A DNA stretch of 64,000 nucleotides, taken from contig JAHRBC010000005.1 of NCBI GenBank assembly GCA_022702545.1, forward strand, positions 186,001 through 250,000, given 5' to 3'. Source of the DNA: Phycomyces nitens. Its lineage: Eukaryota > Mucoromycota > Mucoromycetes > Mucorales > Phycomycetaceae. Positions 11,553-22,475 of this stretch are shown piece by piece. How positions within the stretch are numbered: the first letter of the stretch is position 1; each line of letters begins with the position of its first letter. The position numbers and the translations under genes were made by a program. The notes under the pieces are model-generated. The model saw only the letters and a list, made by a program, of their open reading frames with translations, did no database searches and was not told the origin of the DNA.

Positions 11553-14500
11553 ATGTTTGCCATTCCAAATGCTAATGAAGTTGAATGCCGATGCTCGAAA
11601 TGCATTTGCAATCCTGCTGGCTACATGATCACTGCCAAAAGAACTGCCAAGCGTCATGCTCAGAGTGACAAAGACAGAGAATTGGATAGAAATATCAATC
11701 GTAAATAAAATGGCAATTATATAGTGTGGGCTATAATATTAATAATATTTTAAATAGTCTTGCCTGTCCAACAAAGCAGTGTTGATGTGGACATGGAAGC
11801 AATTCAATTTGAAGAGGACATTGAATGTACATAGTATTTTATTTTTTATACTCAATTTACACTTTACTTATGCTCGGTTTTAATAGATGACAGTTACTCT
11901 AATGATGTACCATCATCCATGGAATATCCCGATGGGTTCTTACCTCTTTTGGCCGAAGATTTTCTTTTTGGAACAGATGAGCTCATTGAAGAATATTCAT
12001 CTGAGCATGAATCGTCTGATGAAGATGCTGAGGAAGAAGAGGCCGAGCAGAGTGAAGGTCAGCAATAAACAAAAATGTTGATAGTACCTTTGAATAAAGA
12101 AAGATATTAATATTTAATTATCATTAATACTCACAGAGAGTTCAGCCAATCTTCCTGAAGATCCATGGCATAGATTGATAGCCATCTTCCTTGTCATGTT
12201 CATTTCTTCCTTTGTTGTTGATGAGGGTGCCGTGATATTGATCTCTTTCATTAATGCAATCCTTGAGCACTATGGGGAAAGCTTCAGACTCCCAACGAGT
12301 ATTCCCAGTTTAAAGAAGATGACTGGATACAGTGCTATGACAAGTGGTGTGTCAACATTTGTTGCATGCAGTGATTGTCACACTCTGTATAAAAGCAATA
12401 GTGAAGTACCTACTTGTTGTACTGGAAAGAAACTTGGCCGCCAGAACGAATGTGGAAACAGTCTGTTTAAGTCTGGAATTAGTAATGGATTGACTGCAAA
12501 GCGCACTTTTGTCTACAACTCGTTGAAAACAGCCTTGGCAAAGCTTTTCAAGCGACCCAATTTCGAAACTGCCATCAACATGTGGAATCGTGGTCCAAAG
12601 GTTCCTGGCACCATGTTTGATGTTTACGATGGAAAGATGTGGAAGGAGTTTGTGGATGAGGATGGCATGCAGTTTGTTGCCAGAGAGAGATCGTTGTTGT
12701 TGACTCTTAACATCGATTGGTTCCAGCCTTTCGATGGGGTAACTTATTCTTGTGGTGCGATATATCTTACCATCAACAATTTGCCAAGAGACGAGCGCAA
12801 TAAGATGGAAAACGTGATTCTCGTTGGGCTCATGCCAGGTCCCAAAGAAGCAAGCACAGCCGAAATCAACAACTACCTGCGCCCCCTTGTTAATGAGCTC
12901 GAGGAGCTGTACACTGGTATCAGTATTGATACATACAGTCGTTCTGGTGCTTTGGTTCGTGCTGCTCTCCTGATGGTTGCATGCGACATACCTGCTGCAA
13001 GAAAGACCTGTGGCTTCACTTCCCACAACAGCAGAAATGCATGTCATAAGTGCAATCGTCACTTTTTCCGTTTTGAAGGGACTTCGATCGTTGACTATTC
13101 TGGGTTCAACTCTTCAGAGTGGGTTGGCCGTACAAAAGAGGAGAACCGCCGGCATGCCACCATGTGGAAAAATGCAAGAACTTTGGTGGAGAGAAAGCAG
13201 CTGGAAGTTGAGAATGGAGTGCGGTGGTCCGAGCTTCACAGACTTGCCTATTTTGAACCAGTCAGGGCAACAATTGTGGACCCAATGCACAATCTTTTCC
13301 TTGGAACGGCCAAGCGCATGATGGAAAAGTGGATCCTGTGTGGTCATCTCGATGACAATGATCTTTGTGAGATGCAGGTTGAGGCGAACACTATTACATT
13401 GCCTTCAGAATACGCCAGCCTCACCACCAAAATTGCAAAGGGATTTCCATTCATGAAGGCAGATGAATGGAAATCATGGTGCTTAATTTACTCGCCTGTT
13501 GTATTGAAGGGACGGCTAGAAGATGATCTGTTCGCCAACTGGATCGAGTTTGTTGATGCCTGCCGGTTATTGACAAAACCAACAATAACTGAAGAAGAGA
13601 TTGAGCTTGCTCATGGTAGTCTGGAGAGATTCTGCGGTGGTTGTGAAGAATTGTACGAGCATGACGTCCTGTCTCCAAACATGCACCTTCACCTCCATTT
13701 AAAAGAGACAATTAACGATTTTGGGCCCATTTATGGATATTGGCTGTTCAGCTTTGAACGATACAATGGACTTGTCAAAGGCTTCAACACCAATCGTAAA
13801 GCTGGTTTTGAAAAGACATACATGAATAAGTTCGTTCAAAGTGGTTCCAAAGGCGACTTTTACCAAGCTCATCTTGCCACCATCACCAGCCCAAGTCATC
13901 TTGATCTGTTTAACAGACTGTCTCCCGCCACTGTGTTTGTGCCTCAGCAAAATAGGCTGTCAATCTTCTCTCTCCCTGCCTTTTTGGAATCAGCAATGAA
14001 TCCAACAAAGCAAACGTTTGGCAATGAGCCCCTTCCGCCATCTGCCTTGCCATTGGTTTTGAAAGCACCAACAACGATGAGAAAACTTGAGTATGACTGC
14101 CTGCTGAAGTACTACAAGATGGAGTATGCCGATGACGATCTTTGCAGTGCAAAAAACATGATTAGAAATGCACACTTTGTCAATGACAGGATCCAGAAGT
14201 TTACCTTGATAAATCTTCTTGGACAAGTCTATAAAGGCAGTGAGGGGGCAAACGGAAGAGGTTCATACATCCAGGCAATGTATATTGAGAAAAATGGTGA
14301 TTCTGGGGAGATATACGCTGGTCGTATTAAATATCTTTTTGTCCACAATTTTTCGCCAACCCCTACTCCTGCCAACTTTCTTGCACGCCTTAATCCCCAG
14401 CATGTTTTTGCTTTTGTTGAGTGGTATGAAATCCCTTACCATCAACCAAGAATCAACCAGGGTATTGAGCTGTATAAGCCGACTTTCCAAAAGTATAACT

Positions 14501-14619
14501 ACGATAACATTTTGCCTGTTCATCGTATCCTTTCACCAATTGCAATCGGCAATCAAGCTTCTGGTCGTGGCGCAGCCAAAGTTCTTGTCATTCCCTTGCC
14601 TAGAAAGCTTTATGCTTAG
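11553..14619 (+). CDS. E2 gene A: Tnp2/CACTA-type transposase, about 956 aa
   Basis: Exons 11553-11700, 11758-11826, 11887-12057 and 12137-14619 join in frame with no stop. Predicted role: DDE-type cut-and-paste transposase acting on the element termini in the nucleus. The N-terminus has a putative zinc site (C12, C14, C17, H35). Exon 3 is strongly acidic. The core shows LTLNIDWFQPFDG (D323), VACDIPAARK (D413), a CHKC pair just after it, DPMHNLFLGTAKR (D511, H514), HLHLHLKE near 646-654 and FERYNGLVK (E670). The last motif resembles the DUF4218 part of plant CACTA Tnp2 proteins. I infer D323, D413 and a later Glu as catalytic without being able to prove it. The start ATG at 11553 opens the exon holding the Cys motif, which is conserved in E1, E3 and E4. 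Gene B converges on it, with 121 bp between the stop codons. Confidence 0.92.
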
Positions 14620-14740
14620 ACTTCTTTTTCTTTTTTCTATTATTATTATTATCTTTCACTATCTTATATAAAACATACAATACTTGTGTATTCAAAACAA
14701 TATTAATGAAAGTATAGGAATGAGAGATGCAAGTAATTAT

Positions 14741-15926
14741 TTATTCACGTTTTGTCCACGCGGGCATTTTGGCTACTAAGCCACGAGGAATTGCTTTTGA
14801 TACAACTACGTGATGGCGAGCCTTCAGCTGGCCTGCTCTCTTTCCCAAATCACTTATTGCAAGAGTATCGAGAAAGTCAAAGAACTCATTCAACTATCCA
14901 AATATTTTCTTTGTTAAACATATAATAAAAGTGGAAATATATGTTATAGCTACCTCATCACTTCGCCAGCTTGGGCGAAGCACTGTTACAGTTGTGTCTG
15001 TATCACTTTCGTCATCAGACATGACATCTCTATAAAAGACGCCACTGTAGTCTCTCCCAAACTTTTCGATTGAGGCGGCCTTGTGTTTGGCAAATGTTCT
15101 CTTCCGTCTCTTGAAGAGCTAAAAAATATAATGATAAATATATTTATGTTTCTCTTATTTTTTATAGAGCCACCTACGTCTGTCTTGCGATTGCCTCTTC
15201 TGTTTGCCTCTTTTTTGGCTAGTTTGCCTTCCAACGAGAGCTTGCTGTTGGCCATGCAGTTGTAATAGTTGTTAACTATCATACCACATAGTTCTTTTGT
15301 CGGAACAAAGGCAGACTCACTCTGGCCACGCAGATACACCAACAAGTCATCTGCCACATTCTTGTTGACTTCATCAGACAACCCAACACTGACATCCCAA
15401 GTCATCTTTGCGTCATTCTCACTTATTTTTTGGGGATCATCAGTGTTGAGATTCATGTTTCTGAGGCGATCACGAATGAGTTTCTAGTTTATATTGATTA
15501 ATAATGATTCAAGCAGTGTTTACTTTTAATATTTACCGAGATCTTTGGGTTTCTGCTGTTGCCAACAACATCTCGCAGTTGGATCTCAAAATTATCACTC
15601 TGGATAGCTTGTGGACCGGCCAACTGAGGAGATTCTTGTCTCTTCATTGCATCGAAGACAAGACCATCCACGGAAGTCATCATCTTGCTTCCACTATCCT
15701 TGAGTGTGCCGACATCATTGCACATGGTTGTCATTTTTTTGTCCAAGGTGGACAAGAGGTTGACAATGTTATCAAATTCCTCTCTGGAAACTCCAACAAT
15801 ATCTTGTCTAGGAGCAAGAGAAGGACGAACAGGTCCTACACGGCCATTGGTGACAGTATTGATCAATGGTCTGGACATTGATCCATTTGCAGATGCATTT
15901 CTGGCGGTATTGATTCTTGGTGCCAT
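14741..15926 (-). CDS. E2 gene B: Tnp2-element accessory protein, about 337 aa
   Basis: Minus-strand exons 15926-15537, 15483-15178, 15118-14954 and 14893-14741 (390, 306, 165, 153 nt) join in phase 0 with no stop. I do not recognise a named domain. Visible parts are a basic low-complexity start, a helical stretch around EEFDNIVNLLSTLDKKM, the block TWDVSVGLSDEVN in exon 2, a basic run LFKRRKRTF, the acidic patch MSDDESD, SWRSDE ending exon 3, and a C-terminus ending PAWTKRE. Basic and acidic patches would suit DNA or transposase contact, by analogy with the second protein of plant CACTA elements (TnpA), but no homology is claimed. It is conserved in E1, E3, E4 and E6 with near-identical exon lengths. 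Confidence 0.85.
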
Positions 15927-16200
15927 TTTCTTAATTATTCAATAAATAAATTAGTATATATAATGTATTTTGATAGCCCATTATGAACTTACATGATAAA
16001 GAAGATGATGGTTAGCTTTATTGAAAGAGTAAAGAAGTATATATAGATATTAATAAGAATATAAAAGACTCTATTATACTTTGTCTATAAACCATGATGG
16101 AGTCAAATTCCTATTAATATATAGACCAAAACCTTTTTCTTGGGCACTTTCAATGTATAATTAACATGACTCTCCGATTTCAAAGCAAGAGAGAATGACC

Positions 16201-16774
16201 ATGCGTATTTCAGGGGGCATAGATATTTTAATAATTATTTTTATTTTCTATTCTTTTATTCCTTTTCTGCTCTTTAACACTATGTAAGTATATCACCTAA
16301 AATTCTCACATCTTACATTATATACACATAGGGTACCAAACATCAGATTTCTTTTATACAAAAGGTAATTACTATCAATCATATTCTTTACACGGTCATG
16401 TCTCTTATCATAATATTTTCAAATAGCTGCGACTTGCCATGATATCATTTTATAATCCATGTTTATCAAAAAAGCTATTATTGCACCCATGTATGTATTT
16501 CTTCCTTTCTTTACTTTCTCATTTATAAAAAATACATTGCTCTAACATAATTACAGTTTACATTGTATACTCTTAGTAAACCCAATATCCATTTATTCAA
16601 CTGCCAAAGGTATGTATTTTGAGTTATTTCTCTTGTTAAAAATATTTTTCTAATATTAATTATAGTATATCCATGCCCAAATGTATCCGTTATTATAAGC
16701 ATATGAATATATACTGGCTTGTTTATATCAGTATACTCTTGTTTCTTTCATTTAATGAAATACCCGATTGCCAA
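16201..16774 (+). other. E2 gene C: candidate micro-exon transcription unit
   Basis: Splice-like sites on the plus strand delimit exons ending at 16283, then 16332-16364, 16427-16490, 16557-16609 and 16666-16774. Donors include GTAAGTATAT and GTATGTATTT, introns are 48-66 bp, and acceptors are TAG/CAG. From an ATG at 16201 the spliced frame reads 43 codons to a TGA at 16440-16442. The predicted peptide starts with a hydrophobic run (DILIIIFIFYSFIPFLLF) that could be a signal or membrane segment. The stop lies in an internal exon, so the unit could equally be a non-coding spliced RNA. The region is conserved in E0 and E5. It diverges from gene B with about 275 bp between start codons. Confidence 0.4.
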
Positions 16775-17442
16775 GTAAGTACCTTGCCTTTCAATTCTAT
16801 CAAATGCTATAACAAAAATTCTAAAATGCGCTCTTTTATTCAATTGCTAGACTATAAAACTTGGTCAGGTAAATATAATCAGAATCCATGTTTTTCAGGT
16901 AGGAAATAAAATATGGTCTGCAAGAACCATTATACGTATTATTAGATTAAGACCATGTAGTCCAGAGCAAGAGATTATATTATTACTAGTGCTTTTACAA
17001 ATAAAAATATTATAATAAAATATACAAAATTATTATATCCTACCAAAACAAAATCAATATCAAATGTGTTTTTTTAAAAATCCGATCAATACCAGGTGTT
17101 GTTGAAGCAATTGATCCAATAGAATGAATCAATAGGCAGCCAAAACCACCTAGAATTGAGAAAATAACAGCCCTCTTGAATCCAGGTGGTTTATAAATGG
17201 GGTTTTTAGTAGTCTATATTTGTAATTTTACAGATACTTGGCTTTCAATTAAGGTTCACACACAGATAATGTACCTAAGCTCCCTTTCATAATGACAAAG
17301 TAATCAATACCATTTGGGCAAAAATCCAATATTATGTCAGCTAGGCATTCTATAATATTATGCTGTCAAGCATTATTATGTTACATAATATCCCAATAAC
17401 CAACACCTGTTATTTCCATGATTTGCATATATTTTTCCAGTG
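16775..17442 (+). other. E2 right terminal region
   Basis: No gene is seen. It is AT-rich with one further splice-like acceptor near 16898. It ends in the right TIR TTTTTCCAGTG. The same sequence, inverted, forms the left end of E5 from 51932. Confidence 0.6.
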
Positions 17443-17511
17443 TAAATTAATACATAAAATTACAATTATAAACTTTTAATATTGTAATGATTTAGATTAT
17501 TTTTTGCAGTG

Positions 17512-17985
17512 TATGGTATACCAAGTCTTCAGCATTATCATCAGGCAACGTCTTCAGGTATCTTTGTTGATAATCATATCACAAAAATAAAACCTATCAA
17601 TCTTCTCGGCCAGACGTATAAAGGCAAAAATGGTTCCGTAGACTGTGGGTCATTCATTCAAGCACTATTCCTGGGTAGAGTTGGTGATCCTCCACGAGCA
17701 TACACAGGACAAATTCAGTACTTGTTCCTCCACAAGCTCAGTTGTTCATCAATCGGAAATAATTCTACTCATGTCTTTGCTTTTGTGAGATGACTCATCA
17801 ACATGCCAAGTAAAACACGTGAATACGAAGGAGTTGAGGTCTGCTTGCCAAGTTTCTCTCCAGATGATTATCATTGTATATTGCCAGTACATTGTATTCT
17901 TTTGGAAGTCGTGACTGCTGAGCTGGTGTCTGGTGTTAATGTGAAGATGCTGGTCATTCCTTTATCAAAAAAGATGTATGCTTAA
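17512..17985 (+). pseudogene. E6 gene A remnant: C-terminal part of Tnp2 transposase
   Basis: It matches the last 150 or so residues of E3 gene A, with motifs such as INLLGQTYKGKNG, THVFAFV and the C-terminal end KKMYA. A TGA at 17791-17793 replaces the Trp that follows FAFVH in E3, and the frame then continues to the normal end. Everything upstream is lost at the E1 junction. Confidence 0.85.
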
Positions 17986-18117
17986 AGCATTAATAAATAA
18001 ATACTTGTTTCTTTTAAAAAGAACAAAACAAAACATTCATTGCCTTTAAACATGTCTTTGGGATTAAATACGTAAGCAAGAGTAAAATAAAACAATTGTT
18101 TTTTATTTATTTTTTAT

Positions 18118-19232
18118 TTAATTTCTTATGACCCAAGGAGGCAGACGGGCGGCCAAGTCACCAGGGACTGCTAAGTCTCTGACTCCTTTGAGATCTCTTG
18201 ACAGCATCTGATGAGCATTCATCCCCAAGTCAAGAGAAACGAATGAGTCAACGATTTCAATAAACCAGTTGAACTAAATAGCATTTGTTAATATTTCAAA
18301 AATGATATCTTAATAAATATATTATTATATATTGTTTACAGAATAATTTACCTCATCGCTTCTCCAGCTTGGGCGATAAACAGAGACCCGATGCCTGCCA
18401 AGAGTCTTTGAAGTATCGTTGTCTGATTCTCCTTCAGACATTGCTTCTTTCTGAAGCAGACCAGAACAAACTTGCCCCATTGCCTGCTCAATGGCCTCCT
18501 TATGTTTGAGAAAGGCAGTCATGCGACGTTCGAAATGCTAACAAATATCCAACATGTATTCATTAATATTTGTCTCTAGTTTGAATAGTATACAACCTAC
18601 ATCTTTTTCACGGTTTGCCCTTCTTGAACGAGCGTTGGAGACTGCCTTCTTCTCAGAAGACTTTCTCTGCTCCTGACAACGGCTACAGAAGTTTCTGTAG
18701 ACTTTCTCTCGAATGTCACTTCTTCTCAAGGGCGAGCCAACAAAATTTGGCCCAAGGTAAGCCAGTAGACGTTCTACCAGCTCCTTGTTGGGACTCTCGT
18801 CAAAGTGAGTATGGACATCCCACCTTGGCTTGTTGTTATTTGCCTGGATGTCAACCAACGCCCTTGACCTCAACTTTGGCTGCCACAAATATTCACGAAT
18901 ATCTTTCTGTTTGATCAAAATAAGAATTTAGTTGATAGGATATTATATCTGGTGACACCTACAAACACACGTTTCTTTGCATCAGACATCGATTCATTTG
19001 TGGCCTTGGCAGTTGGGGCAGCAACAGAGGCAAGAACAGGTACTGGAGCCACAATACTTGTGGCAGCAATGACGGTGAGGTTGGACTCAATAAGAGTCCC
19101 CATTCTTCTGTTCATTGTGGTCATGTCACCTCTAATTGAGGCAAGATCCTCTTGGAGATTTGTGATGACCGTCTGCATATTGACATCGTCATCAGCAGGT
19201 CGTGGAGCAATATTCCTTCTTTGGTTTGACAT
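18118..19232 (-). CDS. E6 gene B: accessory protein, about 305 aa, still open
   Basis: Minus-strand exons 19232-18963, 18906-18601, 18537-18352 and 18273-18118 (270, 306, 186, 156 nt) join in frame without a stop. The family blocks are present: NNNKPRWDVHTHFDESPNKE in exon 2, MSEGESD in exon 3, SWRSDE at the exon 3 border, and a C-terminal block rich in Leu. The start at 19232 opens a low-complexity N-terminus like that of E3 gene B. Its partner gene A is destroyed, yet this gene shows no disabling change. Either decay is recent or the protein still acts in trans on other copies. Confidence 0.8.
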
Positions 19233-19702
19233 TTTCTATTATAAATTATATCAAAAATACACAATATTTAATACTCGTTTACTACTTTAAGTTTAAACAT
19301 ATCTTTTACTTAAAACGCACAAGAGACAGATAGATAGAAAAATTGGATTTGAGTGGGAAGAGTGAACAAGTTGGTCAAAAGGATTTAATAATATAAAATA
19401 CAGATTATATATTAGTAAAGACAGCTTTATTTATAAATCCAAAAAGACTTCTTGTACACATTAATGAACGGCACCATTATTGCTTTTGGACTCTATCCAT
19501 TACACCTATTCTGTCTCTGTTTCAAATTATATATCCTTGTATTTTTTTCTTTTTAGCCTTTTTCCTTTCTCTTGTTTCCTTATATCCGCGCCTATTTTCT
19601 CTTTCTTTTTTTACACCTCTTTAGACTAAAAAATTGGCAGCTTCTTTATAAACACGCACTCATTCCAATACATCCTGCCTGCATTGCTCCTCCAAACTAA
19701 TC

Positions 19703-20620
19703 ATGGTCAGTTAAATGTGCCGGTGCCATCTTGCAAATTATTCTGATTCTCTCTTTCTATTTTATAGACCTCTTCCACTTTCATAGCCTATTATATGATA
19801 ACGTCATCAGTCCCAGTGTAAAAAAATATTTTCATGTCAAACTTTTTTTTTCTCTAATGCTTCTTATTCTCCTATAGGCCGCTGCCATCAATCACCCTAT
19901 ACCCCATCTGCGTCTTCTATCATCTACAACTGTCATCATAATGGTAATGCTGTCTTTTAGCTTTTATACTTTTTTATATATTTATTCTGACTATCTCTTT
20001 TGATCTTATAGACCTCCTCTACTGGCATAGTCTATTATATGGTATTGTCATTGGTGCTATGGTAAAAAAAAATCTTTTTGTGTCAAAAAAATAATAATTT
20101 TCTTTTCTAATGTTTCTTATTCTACAATAGGCCGCCGCCATCACTGTCTACCTCATCTGCCTCCCTCATCATCTACGACTGGTTATCATAATGGTTATGC
20201 CGTTTCTTGGTCTTTGTGCTTTTCAAAATATTATTCTGGCTATTTACTAATAATTTTTATACTCTTAATAAGAAGCTATTGTTGGCTGCCATATACCATC
20301 CCTCTACTATAATCGCCAACTCTGCTTCTGGTATGTAAATTAATTATTTTATCACTCAATTCACCTGTAATAATTTATTTTACCCCATCTCTAGTCAACC
20401 TAATCATACAAGATGCCATGCCGCACAACTCAGCCCCTCTTTGTCCATTCTTGTCCATCCCTTACAATGTAAGTATAATATACCTCGCATCTTGAATAGC
20501 ACCTGCACTTTTGAATATATGTCACTAATATAACTTTTATTATATCAGAACACTACCGCAACCACCCAAATCGCCGTCAGACCTTATTTTCAGGTATTGT
20601 TCAGTAGAGAAGCACCCGAT
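19703..20620 (+). other. E6 gene C: candidate micro-exon unit with a duplicated module
   Basis: The pattern starts with an ATG at 19703-19705 immediately followed by a donor (GTCAGT). A 50-nt exon follows at 19768-19817, then an exon from 19878. A second copy of the same module follows: ATG plus GTAATG near 19941, another exon beginning ACCTCC near 20011, and another GCCGCC exon near 20132. Each module reads 37-38 codons (starting MTSST) before a stop at the same place. Further splice-like pairs lie at 20330-20600. The first module is shared with E3 at 27288. Coding status is unproven. Confidence 0.4.
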
Positions 20621-20840
20621 CCAAGTAGTATCAAGTAGGCCGGTAGAAGCGGCAAGGATAGACAGTAATAGTATTAGAACTCGTGTATAGAACCATTCTA
20701 TTCTTTCCAATAAACATAAATATAAACCATAAACAACCTAATAAGTATGGGATATAAAATAATGGGGGAGCATTCAATGCTTGATTACACAGTAATAGCC
20801 TTCAAATATTGGTTAAAAATTAAGAAAGCCTTCAATCCAC

Positions 20841-21137
20841 CTGAGTATAATCGGATTTTAATCATGTCAAGAGATTCTTTTGCTTTCAACTTTCCTCTTA
20901 TATAAAGAGTGTACAACAACGAAACTTGGTTTCAAATAGACTTTTATTCTGTACATCAGGTCAAATTAATGACCCGCTCATACTAACAACCCCCACTTGG
21001 TCAGCCCATGAAGTAAATACTCATGCAGAAACCAGGTCATAACTCATTGTGTAAAACTTGGCTTTGGCACATACAGAAACCCATACAGCGTATCTAATAA
21101 ATCTTAATTTTACCCCTTAGTAACCGCACTTTTACAC
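20841..21137. other. Unassigned stretch before the gypsy remnant
   Basis: No gene is seen. It contains a TATATAAAG box near 20898 and a short pyrimidine/purine pattern. Together they could be a piece of another LTR, but there is no second copy in the window to confirm this. Confidence 0.3.
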
Positions 21138-21722
21138 ATGAGTATTCAGACCCATTTTTCTAGTGTTGACTCATCGCTCCCTGAAGACCCCCAAGTTTTG
21201 GCTGATAGTTCTCTTCCCCTTTTGCGCCAACTTTGTCAAGCTCGTCAAGATGCCGAAACTCGTGTAGCCAGTATCAGCCAACAAGACAAGGACCACTGGG
21301 ATTCGATTATGAAGCCGCATCAATTTGCCATTGGTGAATATTTGTTACTTCGCCATGAAAACAAGTTTGGACTCAAATACAACTGGATGGGCCTGTATAT
21401 TGTGGTAGACAAGAACCCTGAAACCAATATTTACAAGATCACCACCATTGAAGGAGTTCCTTACAAGTCCTGGGTCCATGCTGATAGACTGAAAATTGCA
21501 AAATCCGACGATTTTAGCAAGACTTGGTACCACCCCACTGCTTCCCATGCTGAAATGCGTCATCAAACCGCTATTGATTCCACACCTCCTTTGTCACTTT
21601 CTCTCTTAGACTCTACTTTGGTTGATCGAGGACTATCAACAGTTTTGGGAGGGGGTGATGTTGTGCTTAATTTTGGTGATACAAATTCTAGTGACTTGTC
21701 TTTACAAATCAAGCAGGATTAG
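21138..21722 (+). pseudogene. Ty3/gypsy Pol C-terminal remnant (integrase tail)
   Basis: The reading frame contains HQFAIGEYLLLRHENKFGLK, then YNWMGLYIVVDKNPETNIYK, then SWVHADRLK. This is the post-core C-terminal module of Ty3/gypsy integrases that binds DNA or chromatin. Protease, reverse transcriptase, RNase H and the integrase core are missing, so only the last 194 residues remain. The stop is directly followed by LTR A at 21726, the normal Pol-to-LTR order. It is probably from the same family as the element at 61757-64000, because the two share LTR sequence. Confidence 0.88.
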
Positions 21723-21725
21723 AAA

Positions 21726-21976
21726 TGATTATTCATCTGTTTGTAATTTTAGAAATTGGTAATCCGTTTATAATAATTTTGTAAGAACATTAGACACCTC
21801 TTCAGTGTAGTCAAAGATGAATAATCATTTAGAAAACTATATAAGATATCCCAATTCAAAACAATAAAAATTATCTTTTATCCTCTCTCTTATTTTGAAT
21901 ACTCCTGTGTATTAAAGCTTGACCAATTTGACTACGTTTACAGTGAATTGGAAGATAGCCTAGATCAGGAACGACA
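21726..21976 (+). repeat. LTR A (3' LTR of the gypsy remnant)
   Basis: It starts TGATTATTCATC just after a purine-rich tract (AGGATTAGAAA) and ends ACGACA. The right 154 bp recur at 61757-62290. It holds AACTATATAAGATATCCC (TATA-like) and a poly(A)-type AATAAAA. The inverted repeat AAATGATTATTCATCT / AGATGAATAATCATTT spans its left end (21724-21739 and 21820-21835). Confidence 0.7.
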
Positions 21977-22233
21977 CACTTGTTTCACCAAAATGTTGGA
22001 CATTATTTTGATGAATCCATAAAATCTGAAGATGATTAACTGCAGTACTTCTTTATGCGCAATAACATCTTCCTGAGCATTAACCGCAGTACAATGTCTC
22101 TTCTTTTATGAAAATATCATATAATAACTACTGTGGATAATGCACAGTATTAGTTAGAGAACTATATAAGATAACCAAAGTCATAATAATAAAAAGTATC
22201 TTTTATCCTCTCTTTGATTTTACGTATACTCCT
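21977..22233 (+). repeat. Diverged LTR A relic (A') interrupted by E3
   Basis: From about 22153 the sequence follows LTR A (AGAACTATATAAGATA, then ATCTTTTATCCTCTCTTTGA, then ATACTCCT), where E3 inserts. The part before 22153 has two TTAACYGCAGTAC-like repeats and no gene. Confidence 0.6.
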
Positions 22234-22475
22234 CACTGGGAAAACGGTCCTGAAGTACAATGATAAGAAGTAACCTTTTAACCTATGCAAAACTGGAGTG
22301 ATTTTGTATCTCAGAAAGTTTTTCATATTCAGGTTAAAGATAAAGCTTTACTCTATCTTATTGGCTTAGACACAATAGACATATGAATATCAATTTGTAA
22401 GATTATAAAGTTGTTGAGAATAAAGTAAATGTAACACTTGTTTCCTTATTATCTTAATATTCAAAAGCATACAAT

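Larger units (their letters stand above)
11321..17442 (+). mobile_element. E2: complete Tnp2 element, apparently intact
   Basis: The ends are CACTGCAAAAACAG and TTTTTCCAGTG, with 3-bp TSD TAA (11318-11320, 17443-17445). It is 6122 bp long. It contains gene A (plus), gene B (minus, convergent) and a right-hand gene C region. E5 is an inverted copy of 6.12 kb once its MULE is removed. It is inserted in the right part of E1. It is the best candidate here for an autonomous element of this family. Confidence 0.92.
1156..17511 (+). mobile_element. E1: Tnp2 element, split by two nested insertions
   Basis: The left terminus starts CACTGCAAAAATC. The right terminus ends in TTTTTTGCAGTG at 17511, and its subterminal bases, reverse-complemented, resemble the left end (both continue TAAATCAT a few bases in). 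Subtracting D1 (6700-10594) and E2 (11321-17442) with their TSDs leaves about 6.3 kb, the size of the other Tnp2 elements. The flanks do not match: the left 3 bp are TCC inside E0 gene B, the right 3 bp are TAT inside E6 gene A. The boundaries are therefore supported by TIR and size but not by a TSD. Confidence 0.7.
17512..20840 (+). mobile_element. E6: truncated Tnp2 element of the E3 family
   Basis: The 3' end of gene A, a complete gene B and a gene C region occur in the standard order and resemble E3. The 5' part, including most of gene A, is missing, and the element starts abruptly at the right TIR of E1. Similarity to E3 fades near 20840, and I found no convincing right terminus before the gypsy relic at 21138. 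Confidence 0.75.

Noticed and set aside
12352..13062. Long open frame on the minus strand inside E2 gene A (and its mirror at 56310-57020)
   Set aside because: It is antisense to conserved transposase coding sequence, lacks motifs, and is explained by codon bias of the sense gene.
14219..14671. Hydrophobic 150-codon frame overlapping the end of E2 gene A
   Set aside because: A +1 shadow of the transposase C-terminus; it is conserved in E5 only because the DNA is nearly identical.
20841..21137. Ty1/copia LTR suspected from a TATATAAAG box and poly(A)-like signals
   Set aside because: No TG...CA boundaries, TSD or second copy could be shown.
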